45,750 nucleotides of DNA, taken from an uncultured Chlorobiaceae bacterium. GTDB lineage: Bacteria; Bacteroidota; Chlorobiia; Chlorobiales; Chlorobiaceae. The translations under genes were made by a program, and so were the position numbers. Every line of letters begins with the position of its first letter. Positions within the stretch are counted from its first letter, which is position 1. This document shows, piece by piece, positions 37,199 through 45,750 of the stretch. The notes beneath the pieces were generated by a model. The model worked only from the letters and a program-made list of their open reading frames with translations, was not told the DNA's origin and ran no database searches. The stretch is from positions 1 through 45,750 of the forward strand of contig CAIMPI010000012.1 of NCBI GenBank assembly GCA_903843305.1. The letters run 5' to 3'.

Positions 37199-38338
37199 TT
37201 AGTTGCCAAGGAATGCTTTCTGGACAGCACTTACGCCTGAGCCGATTTCAAAAGCGAAGCCAATTTCTTTCAGTGCCCGTTCAATACCGCCAATGACGGT
37301 GAGCATGTCGAGTTCATCGTAAAAACCGAGATGGGAGATACGGAAAATTTTGTCCTTGTACTCATCCTGGCCAGCCGCGACAGTGATCCCATTGCTATTT
37401 TTCAATGCCTTGTTAAATGCTGACCATTTTACTCCTTCGGGAAGCCATACTGGAGTAACGGCAAACGATGGAGAGTTGCTGAACAGCTTCATGCCAAGAG
37501 CGTTACATCCCTGACGGCAGGCGTTTGCCAGGCTTTCATGCCGTTTCCAGATATTTTCAATGCCCTCAGTCTTGATCATCTGCAATGCTTCATCGAGACC
37601 TATTACCAGCGAAACTGCGGGTGTGAAAGGAGTGTCGTTAGCAGCATGAGCCTTCAGAGCTTTTTTCAGACTCAGGTAGTATTGTGTCATACCGCTCTGT
37701 CCTTTAATGAGATCCTGTGCCCTTTCGGAAATGGCAACAAGTGCAAGTCCCGGAGGCATCATAAGCCCTTTCTGGGAGCCGGTAATGCAGATATCGACAC
37801 CCCAGTCGTCAAACAGAAACTCGTGAGCTCCTACGGCAGTAATACCATCAACAAGCACCAATGCTTCGGACTGTTCACGAATCAACGCGCTGAGTGTCTG
37901 AATATCGGCAGCCGTACCGGTTGATGTTTCTGAGTGGGTCAGGCATACACCTTTCGCATCCGGGTGCGCCTTGAGGAGTTCTGCAAGCCGTTCAGGCTGA
38001 ATGGCAGAACCCCAGGTCACTTTTTCCTCAATACAGTTGCCAGTAAAGACTCGTACAAGCTCCCCCCAGCGTTCGCCGAATTTGCCGGCGTTCACAGTGA
38101 TGACCTTGTCCCCCTGTTTGAAAAGACTTGAAATTGTAGCCTCCATACCACCAGTTCCAGAGCAACTGAGCACAACAACCGGCTGGGTTGTTCTGAAAAG
38201 GTACTTGAGATCTTCATGAACCCTGGTCAAAATCTCCATGAACTCGGGGTTCCTGTGATGGATAATCGGGGCAGCCATGCGGAGCATGACATTTTCGGGC
38301 ACTGGAGTTGGCCCTGGCGTGAATAATCTTTTTTTCAT
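37199..38338 (-). CDS. Class V aminotransferase (serine/alanine-glyoxylate type)
   Basis: PLP enzyme of 379 residues. It begins [20 protein letters not shown], has [16 protein letters not shown] for phosphate binding, the Asp in [10 protein letters not shown], and the PLP lysine K190 in [17 protein letters not shown]. This pattern is that of alanine-glyoxylate/serine-pyruvate aminotransferases; related enzymes act as phosphoserine-like or hydrogenase-linked aminotransferases, so the exact substrate is unsure. Its start overlaps the carA stop by four bases (ATGA), indicating translational coupling. The TPR gene follows after 21 bases. Confidence 0.9.
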   Translation of the reverse strand: MKKRLFTPGPTPVPENVMLRMAAPIIHHRNPEFMEILTRVHEDLKYLFRTTQPVVVLSCSGTGGMEATISSLFKQGDKVITVNAGKFGERWGELVRVFTGNCIEEKVTWGSAIQPERLAELLKAHPDAKGVCLTHSETSTGTAADIQTLSALIREQSEALVLVDGITAVGAHEFLFDDWGVDICITGSQKGLMMPPGLALVAISERAQDLIKGQSGMTQYYLSLKKALKAHAANDTPFTPAVSLVIGLDEALQMIKTEGIENIWKRHESLANACRQGCNALGMKLFSNSPSFAVTPVWLPEGVKWSAFNKALKNSNGITVAAGQDEYKDKIFRISHLGFYDELDMLTVIGGIERALKEIGFAFEIGSGVSAVQKAFLGN

Positions 38339-39459
38339 TTCTTCGAAAAAGTGGGTTGAGTTAAATCCATAAGCGAGGTGAACTCATTAAAAAGGTAATG
38401 CGAGTCATGCGGGCCTGGCGCTGCTTCTGGATGGTACTGTACCGAAAAGCAGGGCAGCTTTTTGTGTTTGATACCTTCAACAGTATTATCGTAAAGATTG
38501 AGGTGAGTCATTTCAAGCTCCTCCGGCATCGAATCCATTGCCACCGTAAAACCGTGGTTCTGTGATGTGATCTCTATCTGTCTGTTTGAAAGGTTTTTAA
38601 CCGGGTGATTGCCACCGTGATGGCCAAATTTCAGTTTAAATGTTTTGGCGCCGCAAGCCAGTGCAAGCAATTGGTGCCCCAGGCAGATACCAAAAATCGG
38701 TAATGGTCTGGTGGTTCGGTTATAGTCAATCAGTTTTTTGATCGTCTCAATGGCGTAGCCGACGGCAGAAGGATCGCCAGGGCCATTCGAGAGAAACACC
38801 CCATCAGGGTTGAGAGCAATCACCTCTTCAGCCGTGGTTGCAGCTTTGAGTACCGTCACCCTGCATCCTGCATCGTGCAGCATACGCAGGATATTGGTTT
38901 TGATGCCGAAATCAATTGCGGCGACATGGTAATGCGCACCGTCTTTCTCAACGGTATAGTTTTTGTTGGTAGTAACGGTTTTGACCAGGTCGTTGCCCGA
39001 CATTTCAGGACTCTTCCGTGCAGACTCGCACAGTGTCTCATTGCTTTCGTCAAGCACAGAAATAATACCCCTCATGGCTCCTTTTTCGCGGATTTCACGA
39101 ACAAGCCTTCGGGTATCAATACCGGTTAGTCCCATCACTCCAGCTTCCCGGAGACAGGAGTCTAAACTCTGCGACGCCTCAAAGTTACTGTGAATCCGCG
39201 ATACCTCATGGACAATAAAGGCGGAAGCCCATATTTTTCCCGATTCGTTATCGGTTGGATTGATACCATAGTTTCCTATCAGAGGGTACGTCATCACGAC
39301 CATCTGACCTGCGTAAGAAGGATCGGTCAAAATTTCCTGGTATCCGGTAAGCGATGTATTGAAAACTACCTCTCCGGTTGCTTCTCCGATATTGCCGAAT
39401 GCGGTACCTTTGTAGACAGAGCCGTTTTCCAGTACCAGTTTTGCGCGTGTTGGCTGCAT
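38335..39459 (-). CDS. carA: Carbamoyl-phosphate synthase small subunit
   Basis: Glutaminase subunit that feeds ammonia to CarB for pyrimidine and arginine synthesis. The 374 residues consist of the N-terminal CarA domain ([31 protein letters not shown]) and a class I amidotransferase domain with the catalytic C259 in [15 protein letters not shown] and the His-Glu pair in [14 protein letters not shown]. carB is not adjacent. The gene follows yajC by nine bases and overlaps the aminotransferase gene by four bases. Confidence 0.97.
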   Translation of the reverse strand: MQPTRAKLVLENGSVYKGTAFGNIGEATGEVVFNTSLTGYQEILTDPSYAGQMVVMTYPLIGNYGINPTDNESGKIWASAFIVHEVSRIHSNFEASQSLDSCLREAGVMGLTGIDTRRLVREIREKGAMRGIISVLDESNETLCESARKSPEMSGNDLVKTVTTNKNYTVEKDGAHYHVAAIDFGIKTNILRMLHDAGCRVTVLKAATTAEEVIALNPDGVFLSNGPGDPSAVGYAIETIKKLIDYNRTTRPLPIFGICLGHQLLALACGAKTFKLKFGHHGGNHPVKNLSNRQIEITSQNHGFTVAMDSMPEELEMTHLNLYDNTVEGIKHKKLPCFSVQYHPEAAPGPHDSHYLFNEFTSLMDLTQPTFSKK

Positions 39460-39468
39460 TATATCTGA

Positions 39469-39825
39469 TTACTCTTTGGTCGTAAGTTTATCGCCTGCAT
39501 CCTGTTTTTCAATATTTGCAATGGCGGTGCGGTCGAACTTGATTTTTGTGGTATCACTTACCTGAACAAGAACCGTTTTCTTTTCCGTATCAATTCCCGC
39601 AACGGTGCCATGAACGCCACCAATAGTGACAACCTTGTCACCTCGTTTCAGGCTGTCAAGCACTTTTTCCCTGTCCTTTTGTTTTTTCTGCTGTGGGCGG
39701 ATCATGAAAAAGTAAAAGACAACAAAGATAAGGACTAACGGGACAATCTGAATCAATGGGTTTGGTGCAGCCTGACCTGCGACTGGAGGTGCGAAAAGAA
39801 ATAAAGACAGTATCATAGTATGCAT
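39469..39825 (-). CDS. yajC: Preprotein translocase subunit YajC
   Basis: Small accessory protein of the SecDF-YajC complex in the inner membrane. The 118 residues have one membrane helix (about 27-45, IQIVPLVLIFVVFYFFMI) followed at once by the family signature RPQQKKQKDREKVLDSLKRGDKVVTIGGVHG. A second ATG at 39816 is an equally good start. It is the first gene of the run to carA and on; secD and secF are not in the window. Confidence 0.95.
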   Translation of the reverse strand: MHTMILSLFLFAPPVAGQAAPNPLIQIVPLVLIFVVFYFFMIRPQQKKQKDREKVLDSLKRGDKVVTIGGVHGTVAGIDTEKKTVLVQVSDTTKIKFDRTAIANIEKQDAGDKLTTKE

Positions 39826-39998
39826 AGCAGCGTTGTGATATTAAGTAAAACGTAACAGTTTTTTGTGGGCAATAATGTAATGTATTTATTGTCTTCGCTA
39901 TATTTTATAAGAAATTACGTTCTTGCCGTCATAAAACCGTTACAGTGGTAATAGAATACCTTGTCCTTAAACATACAAAAAAGCTTGTTCATGGACAC

Positions 39999-40045
39999 AA
40001 AAAAAAGCAACACCCCTCTATCGTGGGGCTGACAGGTAGAGGAGC
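39999..40045 (-). terminator. Rho-independent terminator of the membrane protein gene
   Basis: Read on the minus strand, arms at 40045-40037 (GCTCCTCTA) and 40020-40012 (TAGAGGGGT) form a nine-bp stem with two G-T pairs, followed after a short GTTGC by a run of eight T (40006-39999). It lies five bases past the stop of the 40051-40938 gene. Confidence 0.7.
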
Positions 40046-40050
40046 CGCCT

Positions 40051-40938
40051 TTATTTGCTCTCTTTCGGTAATCGTACTGGTGACGATATAATAATCGGTT
40101 TTATTTCGAACCTGTTGTAGGCGAAAGTAATGCCGATCGCGAAAACCATTGCCCCAACACCAAGGAGAACATTATAATATGGCGGAGCAGTAAGTGCAAG
40201 CCGGACAACGACAGTGGCAACGGCAAAGCCGGAGTTGCGAAAGACCGTCTGATAGCTTGAACTGTAGCGTAAAGAAACCAGCACCAGCAGCACATCGCTG
40301 AAGACAAGAACCGTATAGAATATCGCAAAGAAATCAAATGTCGACCGGCTATTCAAATAATAATAAGCATCGGTGATACCGATTCCGCTGAAAATGAACA
40401 AGAGAAGAAGCGCCACAAGCTTTTTAAAAGCTATAAAGTTTGCTGTAATACCAGGACTCTGCGTAATCGCGCGGTGTTGCTGAAGTTTGTAATAGATGCC
40501 TATCATAAGAAAAATCAGCAGGCCACCGCTGGCATTGGAAAGGATGTGCAACACAGGCTTTGAAGCCTCAGTCCACGTCAGAGGTTCGTGAAAGTAGATG
40601 AATTCATTAAAAGAGTGCCGAAGCAGAATGAGCGACAGTATCTCGAACTGTTTTCCAATCGAAACTGCAACCGAGTTGGAAAGGCTGAAAACCAATCCGA
40701 GAACTTCAAGGCCAAGCAACATAGAAAATGCCACATTAATAGCGTAATAGTGGTTTGATGGTACAATGGCCGCAAGTTCTTCCGGCATTAATCCCTGGCG
40801 GCGAAGCTCTATGAGGGCGAGTGTTCCGAGAAAAGCAATGATCAGAACATTCGCCGCAGTTCGCTCCGTGCGCTTATTCTCCCAAAAATGCTCCAAGGAA
40901 TTAAAAAGGGTGTCAACGTAGCCGAGAAATATTGTCAT
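40051..40938 (-). CDS. Polytopic membrane protein of unknown function
   Basis: A 295-residue protein with seven or eight predicted membrane helices (about residues 25-45, 62-85, 90-112, 128-150, 170-190, 200-222, 238-255, 257-275). I recognise no family. Short loops carry the acidic/aromatic segment FNEFIYFHEPLTWTEAS, where His-Asn-Glu residues could bind a metal or substrate. The N-terminal stretch (about 1-25) is charged (EHFWENKRTERT). The gene is a single unit with its own terminator, flanked by gaps of about 210-225 bases. Confidence 0.8.
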   Translation of the reverse strand: MTIFLGYVDTLFNSLEHFWENKRTERTAANVLIIAFLGTLALIELRRQGLMPEELAAIVPSNHYYAINVAFSMLLGLEVLGLVFSLSNSVAVSIGKQFEILSLILLRHSFNEFIYFHEPLTWTEASKPVLHILSNASGGLLIFLMIGIYYKLQQHRAITQSPGITANFIAFKKLVALLLLFIFSGIGITDAYYYLNSRSTFDFFAIFYTVLVFSDVLLVLVSLRYSSSYQTVFRNSGFAVATVVVRLALTAPPYYNVLLGVGAMVFAIGITFAYNRFEIKPIIISSPVRLPKESK

Positions 40939-41147
40939 AATTTTTTTGCGGTTATAAGAATAAAGCTTCTTTTATCTTTTTTAAGAATAGCGAAATATTG
41001 ACGCACTAATATACCAAAAGACTCTATACCTTTTTTTATCCATCTCTTTGTTTACAACGATGTAACAGATTGGAGAAATGACAATACCGCTTTCCCCTTA
41101 GGTTGGGAATACCAATCAATCTAACAGGTGGGATGAAACTATTTCAA

Positions 41148-42200
41148 TCAGCCCTTCTTGGCCCCCGCAGCAAAGCTTGCGTAAGGCGCCACATTGTAGC
41201 GGTGCTCAGCGTTCATGCCGCGCGAGAGTTTCAGTTCTGCAAGCGTGGCAATCATTGCTGCATTATCGGTAGAGTAAATGGCATCAGGCAGATACAATGC
41301 AATGCCTTCTTTATCACAAGCCTCTTTCATGGTTTTTCGCAAAGCCGAATTGGCGCTGACTCCACCGGCAATGGAAACCGCCATAATGTTCCTGCTGTTT
41401 GCTGCCTCAATTGTTTTTTCGACCAGTACGCTGACAATAGCATCCTGGATTGATGCGGCAATATCTGCTTTGTGATACTCAATGAATTCCGGACTATGTT
41501 GCTGCAGCCACGTAAGAACAGAGGTTTTCAGCCCTGAAAAGCTGAAATCAAGATTTCCTTGCCAGCTCTTACTGCTCTGGGATCGTGAGGTGAGGGCACG
41601 CGGAAACAGGTGGAAGGCCGGGTTGCCTTTCTCTGACAGCTTGTCAATAACTGGGCCTGCAGGATAGGGCAGGCCGAGCATCTTGCCTGTTTTATCGAAC
41701 GCTTCTCCAGCAGCGTCATCAAGCGTCCGGCCAATCACGTTATAAGAAAGATCAGGCGCCACAACGGCAAGCAGGGTATGACCTCCAGAGACCGTCAGCG
41801 ATACATAAGCGCCTTCAGGAACACTGTTCCCGGCACCTTCATTGATAAAAGGCGAAAATATATGAGCTTCGATGTGATTGACAGGCACAAAAGGTATTTG
41901 GAGAGCATAGGCCATACCCTGAGCAAAACAAAGACCGACCATGACAGCGCCGATCAAGCCGGGGCCTGCAGTTGCGGCTATGACATCAAGTTCATTTTTT
42001 GTTATATTGGATTCAGCCAGGGCGGTATCCACAATAGAAACAATCAGTCGCTCATGTTCTCTTGAAGCCAGTTCCGGCACAACGCCGCCAAAAATTTCAT
42101 GGCAGCGTTGCGAACTCACAATATTCGAGCATACTCGTCCGCCACAAAGGACGGCTCCCGATGTTTCGTCACAACTGGTTTCAATACCTAAAATATTCAT
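41148..42200 (-). CDS. tsaD: tRNA N6-threonylcarbamoyladenosine transferase TsaD
   Basis: Transfers the threonylcarbamoyl group to A37 of tRNAs reading ANN codons, with TsaB and TsaE. I start at ATG 42200, giving 350 residues beginning [17 protein letters not shown], the conserved family start; the frame extends 23 codons upstream without homology. The metal-binding HIEAH motif (VNHIEAHIF) is near residue 110, and VSGGHTLL and [13 protein letters not shown] are also family features. It is divergent from a small membrane protein gene, whose ATG is 25 bases away. Confidence 0.97.
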   Translation of the reverse strand: MNILGIETSCDETSGAVLCGGRVCSNIVSSQRCHEIFGGVVPELASREHERLIVSIVDTALAESNITKNELDVIAATAGPGLIGAVMVGLCFAQGMAYALQIPFVPVNHIEAHIFSPFINEGAGNSVPEGAYVSLTVSGGHTLLAVVAPDLSYNVIGRTLDDAAGEAFDKTGKMLGLPYPAGPVIDKLSEKGNPAFHLFPRALTSRSQSSKSWQGNLDFSFSGLKTSVLTWLQQHSPEFIEYHKADIAASIQDAIVSVLVEKTIEAANSRNIMAVSIAGGVSANSALRKTMKEACDKEGIALYLPDAIYSTDNAAMIATLAELKLSRGMNAEHRYNVAPYASFAAGAKKG

Positions 42201-42224
42201 GGTATACCTTATTTCATAAAATTT

Positions 42225-42449
42225 ATGGGCCAAGCTAACAATCCGGGCAAAAAGAGCAAACCCCAACAAGTCAAAGTAAACATTCTCCGTTTGCTTTTGA
42301 TTCTTGTCGGAGCGAATATAATAATGTTGTGTGCCCCCAATATCGGGATGCTCAACAGCTTTCTTTATATTCCTGATATCTATACATGGCCGGCATCGAT
42401 GGGGGGGATGGCACTGCTTTTTGTGGGTTTCAGAGGTTTGTACAAATAG
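42225..42449 (+). CDS. Small two-span membrane protein, unknown
   Basis: A 74-residue protein with a basic head ([18 protein letters not shown]) and two hydrophobic stretches (about 20-43 and 53-71) joined by a short loop with Tyr, Trp and Pro. No family is recognised. It starts 25 bases from the divergent tsaD start and ends 43 bases before the moxR gene, so it may be the first gene of the MoxR run. The ribosome site is weak. The protein-like composition and position support it. Confidence 0.6.
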   Translation: MGQANNPGKKSKPQQVKVNILRLLLILVGANIIMLCAPNIGMLNSFLYIPDIYTWPASMGGMALLFVGFRGLYK

Positions 42450-42492
42450 TTAAGGTCAATATTCGGGGAAACAGTATAAGAGAGGAGGCACT

Positions 42493-43491
42493 ATGCAGCT
42501 TGCCGTAGAGCTGGAAGAACTGGGTGCACAGATCATTGAGGCATCCAGGTTCCTTGAATATGCAGAAAAAGAGCTTTCTCAGCGTATTATCGGCCAGCAC
42601 GATGTGATCAGGCGGGTTTTTATTGCCATGCTGGTCAATGGCCATATTTTGCTTGAAGGTGTGCCGGGACTTGCCAAAACACTTATTGTCAGCACGTTTG
42701 CCGCAGCAATGAACCTTAAGTTTCAGCGCATCCAGTTTACTCCCGACATGCTTCCGGCTGACCTTGTCGGCACCATGATCTATAACCCTAAGGAGTTAGA
42801 GTTTTATCCCCGCAAGGGACCAGTTTTTGCCAATGTGATCCTTGCCGATGAAATCAACCGTTCACCTGCTAAAGTACAGTCTGCACTGCTTGAAGCAATG
42901 CAGGAGCGGCAGGTTACTATCGGCAGCCAGACCTTTCCCCTGCAGGAGCCATTTATTGTGCTGGCTACCCAGAACCCTATTGAGCATGAAGGCACCTACC
43001 TGCTTCCTGAAGCACAGGTCGACCGTTTTATGATGAAGGTAATTGTTGATTATCCCTCTTTTGACGAAGAGTTGGAAATCATGCTTCAATCGGCGACTAA
43101 TGCCAGCAAAGTACCGGTCAAGCCTGTTGTGCAGTCTAACGATATTTTTCGGGCAAGAGTATTGATTGACCGTATTTATGTTGATCCAAGGGTGCAGCGC
43201 TACATTGTCGATCTTGTTGTGGCGACCCGAAAACCGGCACAGTATGGTATGGCAGAACTGGAAGCCATGATCGAATACGGAGCCTCACCGAGGGCTTCAA
43301 TTTTTCTCCTTCTGGCAGCCAAAGCTCACGCATTTCTGCAACATCGCCCCTATATAACTCCGGAGGATGTCAAGGCAATTGTCTATGATACTCTTCGTCA
43401 CCGTATAAGGCCCGGATATGAAGCCGAAGCCGAAAATATAAAACCCGCTGATATTATCAGGCAGATACTCCAGCACGTGCAGGTACCATAA
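42493..43491 (+). CDS. MoxR family AAA+ ATPase
   Basis: A 332-residue chaperone-like ATPase. Walker A is GVPGLAKT (residues 56-63), Walker B VILADEINRSP, followed by ALLEAMQERQVTIG and the sensor region LATQNPIEHEGTYLLPEAQVDRFMMKV, all diagnostic of MoxR. In other bacteria these ATPases act with VWA proteins to mature or fold envelope or metal enzymes. It is preceded by an AGGAGG ribosome site (42481-42486) and followed after 32 bases by a DUF58 gene, the usual pairing. Confidence 0.96.
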   Translation: MQLAVELEELGAQIIEASRFLEYAEKELSQRIIGQHDVIRRVFIAMLVNGHILLEGVPGLAKTLIVSTFAAAMNLKFQRIQFTPDMLPADLVGTMIYNPKELEFYPRKGPVFANVILADEINRSPAKVQSALLEAMQERQVTIGSQTFPLQEPFIVLATQNPIEHEGTYLLPEAQVDRFMMKVIVDYPSFDEELEIMLQSATNASKVPVKPVVQSNDIFRARVLIDRIYVDPRVQRYIVDLVVATRKPAQYGMAELEAMIEYGASPRASIFLLLAAKAHAFLQHRPYITPEDVKAIVYDTLRHRIRPGYEAEAENIKPADIIRQILQHVQVP

Positions 43492-43523
43492 TATCTGGCG
43501 GCTGAAAACAGGTGGAGAGAACA

Positions 43524-44414
43524 ATGGAAAAGAGTGAAGAGTATCTGAAAGAACTTCAACATATCATCAGGCGGGTTGAAATCCGCTCGAAGCGCATGGC
43601 CAGTGAGCTATTCAGCGGCGAATACCACTCTTCGTTCAAGGGCAAGGGTATTGAGTTCAGTAATGTACGTGAATACCAGTACGGCGACGACGTCCGTTCT
43701 ATTGACTGGAATACCTCTGCACGTAAGCACGAGCTCTATGTCAAGCTTTTTTCTGAAGAGCGGGAGCGGAGCCTGTTGCTTGTTGTAGATGCGTCAGCAT
43801 CAATGCTTTTCGGCAGCTTGAAGCACAGTAAAAAGGATCTTGCTCTCGAAGTAAGCGCCGTGCTTGCCTTCAGTGCTCTCCAGAACAACGACAAGGTCGG
43901 GCTTCTGGTCTTTACCGATCGGGTTGAGACTTACATTCCGCCACGAAAAGGCCGGCATCATGTGCTTATGATTCTCGAAGAACTTTTTCGGCTCAAGCCT
44001 CAAAGTCGAACCACAAATATCAACGCGGCACTCTCTTTTATCCGCTATACCCGCAGGCGGCAGGAGATTATTTTTCTTTTGACGGATCTTGTCGACAGTG
44101 ACTATGAAAAGGGGATGAAGCTCCTTAATACCCGACATGACTTTATTCTGGTGCACATCAGCGACCCTCTCGACAAAGCTCTTCCTCTCAGCGGACTGCT
44201 TGACCTTGAAGACCCTGAAACCGGCCTGCGGTTGACCGTTGATGGTGCAAGCCGAAGTGAAATCGCGCGCTATAGCCAGGCGCAGTCTCAACAGCACGAA
44301 GAGCTTCGCCAAAGGCTTCGGCGCATGCGCATTGATTCGGTATTTCTTGATACCGGTCGCTCCTTTATTGGCGATCTGAACTCTTTTTTCCGGTACCGTG
44401 AACGAAAGGTTTAA
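43524..44414 (+). CDS. DUF58 protein with VWA-type domain
   Basis: A 296-residue partner of MoxR. The DUF58 hallmark FKGKGIEFSNVREYQYGDDVRSIDWN is at about residues 36-62, followed by a VWA-like fold with DASASM, whose DxSxS motif is a metal-ion-dependent adhesion site (about 93-98). I prefer ATG 43524, with GGTGGAG seven bases ahead, over a GTG four codons upstream. The following gene is 22 bases further on. Function is probably in envelope or stress tolerance with MoxR, inferred from the pairing. Confidence 0.93.
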   Translation: MEKSEEYLKELQHIIRRVEIRSKRMASELFSGEYHSSFKGKGIEFSNVREYQYGDDVRSIDWNTSARKHELYVKLFSEERERSLLLVVDASASMLFGSLKHSKKDLALEVSAVLAFSALQNNDKVGLLVFTDRVETYIPPRKGRHHVLMILEELFRLKPQSRTTNINAALSFIRYTRRRQEIIFLLTDLVDSDYEKGMKLLNTRHDFILVHISDPLDKALPLSGLLDLEDPETGLRLTVDGASRSEIARYSQAQSQQHEELRQRLRRMRIDSVFLDTGRSFIGDLNSFFRYRERKV

Positions 44415-44436
44415 ACGGCATAGGTTGGAGCTTGTC

Positions 44437-45360
44437 ATGCGGCTTTTTTTTCTGCTACTGCTCCCGATGAATTTCATTCCTGTTTTTTCAGCAGCAGGAA
44501 GAACCGTGCCCCCGATAACAGTAACGGTTACCCCCGACAGTCTCCTTGTCGGCGATCGTATTCGCTACACCATCAGTATCCCCCATTCGGAGAAAGAGGT
44601 TGTCGCACTTGAATGGCTCAATGGGATTGATACCGTTTCGCCACGATCGTTCGAGCTGATCAGCACCAAACATCTCTCTTCCACGTTGTATCCAGGTAGC
44701 AGCCAAGAGAAGTTCGAATTTGAGTTTGCTGTTTTTGGCACTGGCCAGCAACCCCTTCCGCCATTTACTGTTGTGCTTCGTGATACCGTACGAAGAGTTA
44801 GCAAAAAAGTGCTTTATCAACCTTCGTCATCAGTGTTTGTAAAAGCGCTGACCGACTCATCAATGCGTGAACTCAGACCTATCAAGCAGCCCCTGAAGCC
44901 GAAGATTCCCTTTATGTTGATTATGCCCGTTGTTTTTGGAGCGATTGGTGCTGCTGGACTGGTGCTTTTTCTGACTTTTCTGCTTAAAAGAATTGTGCTG
45001 AAAGGAGCTGAAAAGGTCGATTCCGGCCAGGTTGCTCAGGGAAAGCTTCGTAAACTCGGCTCAAGCCTTTCAGCAGGGATGCCGCCTCATGAATGCTATG
45101 AAGAGCTAAGCAATATCATGCGCGCTTTTCTTGAAAACCACTACCGTATCAGAGCACTCGAAGCAGTTACCCAAGAGATCGAACGCGACCTGAAAAAGCT
45201 CGGCATTGCAGGTTTTGAAAGCATCATGAATCTTCTTAAGCAGGCCGATCTTGTCAAATTTGCCGATATTCGCCCCGACGTTGAAGAATCCCGACAGTCT
45301 CTCCACAAAGCATCAGAAGTCATCCGTTCAACCCGCCACGTCCGGCCGCCTGAGGAATAA
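44437..45360 (+). CDS. Membrane-anchored Bat-type accessory protein (BatD/DUF4381-like)
   Basis: A 307-residue protein with a signal peptide (about 1-19 from ATG 44437, RLFFLLLLPMNFIPVFSA), a beta-rich periplasmic domain (about 25-140), one membrane helix (about 158-182), and a helical cytoplasmic part of about 120 residues (ECYEELSNIMRAFLENHYRIRALEAVTQEIE). This layout is that of the DUF4381/BatD-like proteins found directly after MoxR and DUF58 genes. A GGAG site seven bases before ATG 44437 supports this start over the GTG at 44398, which would overlap the DUF58 gene. VWA genes usually follow but none is seen. Confidence 0.8.
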   Translation: MRLFFLLLLPMNFIPVFSAAGRTVPPITVTVTPDSLLVGDRIRYTISIPHSEKEVVALEWLNGIDTVSPRSFELISTKHLSSTLYPGSSQEKFEFEFAVFGTGQQPLPPFTVVLRDTVRRVSKKVLYQPSSSVFVKALTDSSMRELRPIKQPLKPKIPFMLIMPVVFGAIGAAGLVLFLTFLLKRIVLKGAEKVDSGQVAQGKLRKLGSSLSAGMPPHECYEELSNIMRAFLENHYRIRALEAVTQEIERDLKKLGIAGFESIMNLLKQADLVKFADIRPDVEESRQSLHKASEVIRSTRHVRPPEE

Positions 45361-45750
45361 TCTCTTTGCTTAGGTGTTATCCTGAACGTTGGATAAAGAG
45401 TACACTATTAGGAGGCCACTCCCAGATATTCCAAGAACAACCGGTCTCTGGCTACACTGAAAATCGGCACTGAAAATCCATCGGGTGAGGGAAAAAGGAA
45501 GAGCAACGTCCCGGAAAACTGGACGGATACCATAAATCCTTATCCAGCTTAACGGCACGATTTCATGCAACTTGTGTTTCTCCTTGAATTTCCTGTGGGG
45601 CTGAGCTTGTTCCTGAGTTGTGCCACTTTTTGAAAATCTGCCGACCCGAAAAATTAAGTCATTTTTTTATTTGCGGTTAGCATTTTCTGATTTCCGAGTT
45701 TTCGCACTAATGGTATCTTGCGTCCATGCGCGGAGACTTGACAATCAGAA
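45361..45750. other. 390-base stretch without a recognisable gene
   Basis: After the last Bat-type gene comes a short hairpin (TTATCC/GGATAA, 45377-45396, no T-run). Then no frame with family resemblance is found on either strand. A minus-strand frame of about 60-95 codons exists (through 45370-45640) but is rich in uncommon composition and has no ribosome site. The last 100 bases are AT-rich. It may be the upstream region of a gene beyond the window or the remains of an insertion. Confidence 0.6.

Noticed and set aside
45370-45570. 66-codon minus-strand frame as a gene
   Set aside because: No ribosome site, no family resemblance and no neighbours that support it.

Overview
The window looks like chromosomal DNA of a green sulfur bacterium (Chlorobiaceae, Chlorobium/Pelodictyon type). 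This rests on a bchZ-like chlorophyllide reductase subunit, a soluble-type cytochrome c-555 domain close to the one known from Chlorobium, a split glycine decarboxylase subunit, and overall codon and gene-order style. It is an inference from protein recognition, not from a database search.

Layout. 1-4 kb (minus strand): the conserved translation cluster thrS-infC-rpmI-rplT-pheS, with pheS cut by the window edge. 4.1-9.7 kb (minus): bchZ, an exported family-3 glycoside hydrolase, an HNH nuclease and gcvPB. 9.8-16.7 kb (minus): the fatty-acid/phospholipid cluster yceD-like, rpmF, plsX, fabH, fabD, fabG, acpP, fabF, rnc. A tRNA-Asn gene with its own terminator (16.9 kb) marks the switch to the plus strand.

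17.0-28.9 kb (plus): a potassium-uptake locus with unusual regulation. It runs NtrC/AlgB-type response regulator, APC/KUP-like permease, KinB-like membrane histidine kinase, a 32-residue membrane peptide, kdpF, kdpA, kdpB, kdpC, and a KdpD-type sensor that has lost its kinase and carries a PTS EIIA domain instead. No kdpE is present. A good sigma-54 (-24/-12) promoter lies before the kinase gene. Pairs of CTTG-N7-CAAG dyads, 32 bp apart in both cases, lie before both the permease and the kinase genes and are the best candidates for the regulator's binding sites. This is the most interesting part of the window.

29.0-30.9 kb (plus): leuA preceded by a Leu-rich leader peptide and a terminator/antiterminator pair, a classic attenuator layout. 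31.0-34.4 kb (mostly minus): universal stress protein, Pmp3/YqaE-type peptide, a BatD-like protein and proC. 34.5-39.8 kb (minus): a lipoprotein-anchored c-555-type cytochrome, then the run yajC-carA-aminotransferase-TPR protein-radical SAM enzyme. 40-42.2 kb: an unrecognised polytopic membrane protein and tsaD. 42.2-45.4 kb (plus): a small membrane protein, MoxR ATPase, a DUF58 protein and a membrane-anchored partner, i.e. a Bat/aerotolerance-type module. The last 390 bases hold no gene I can recognise.
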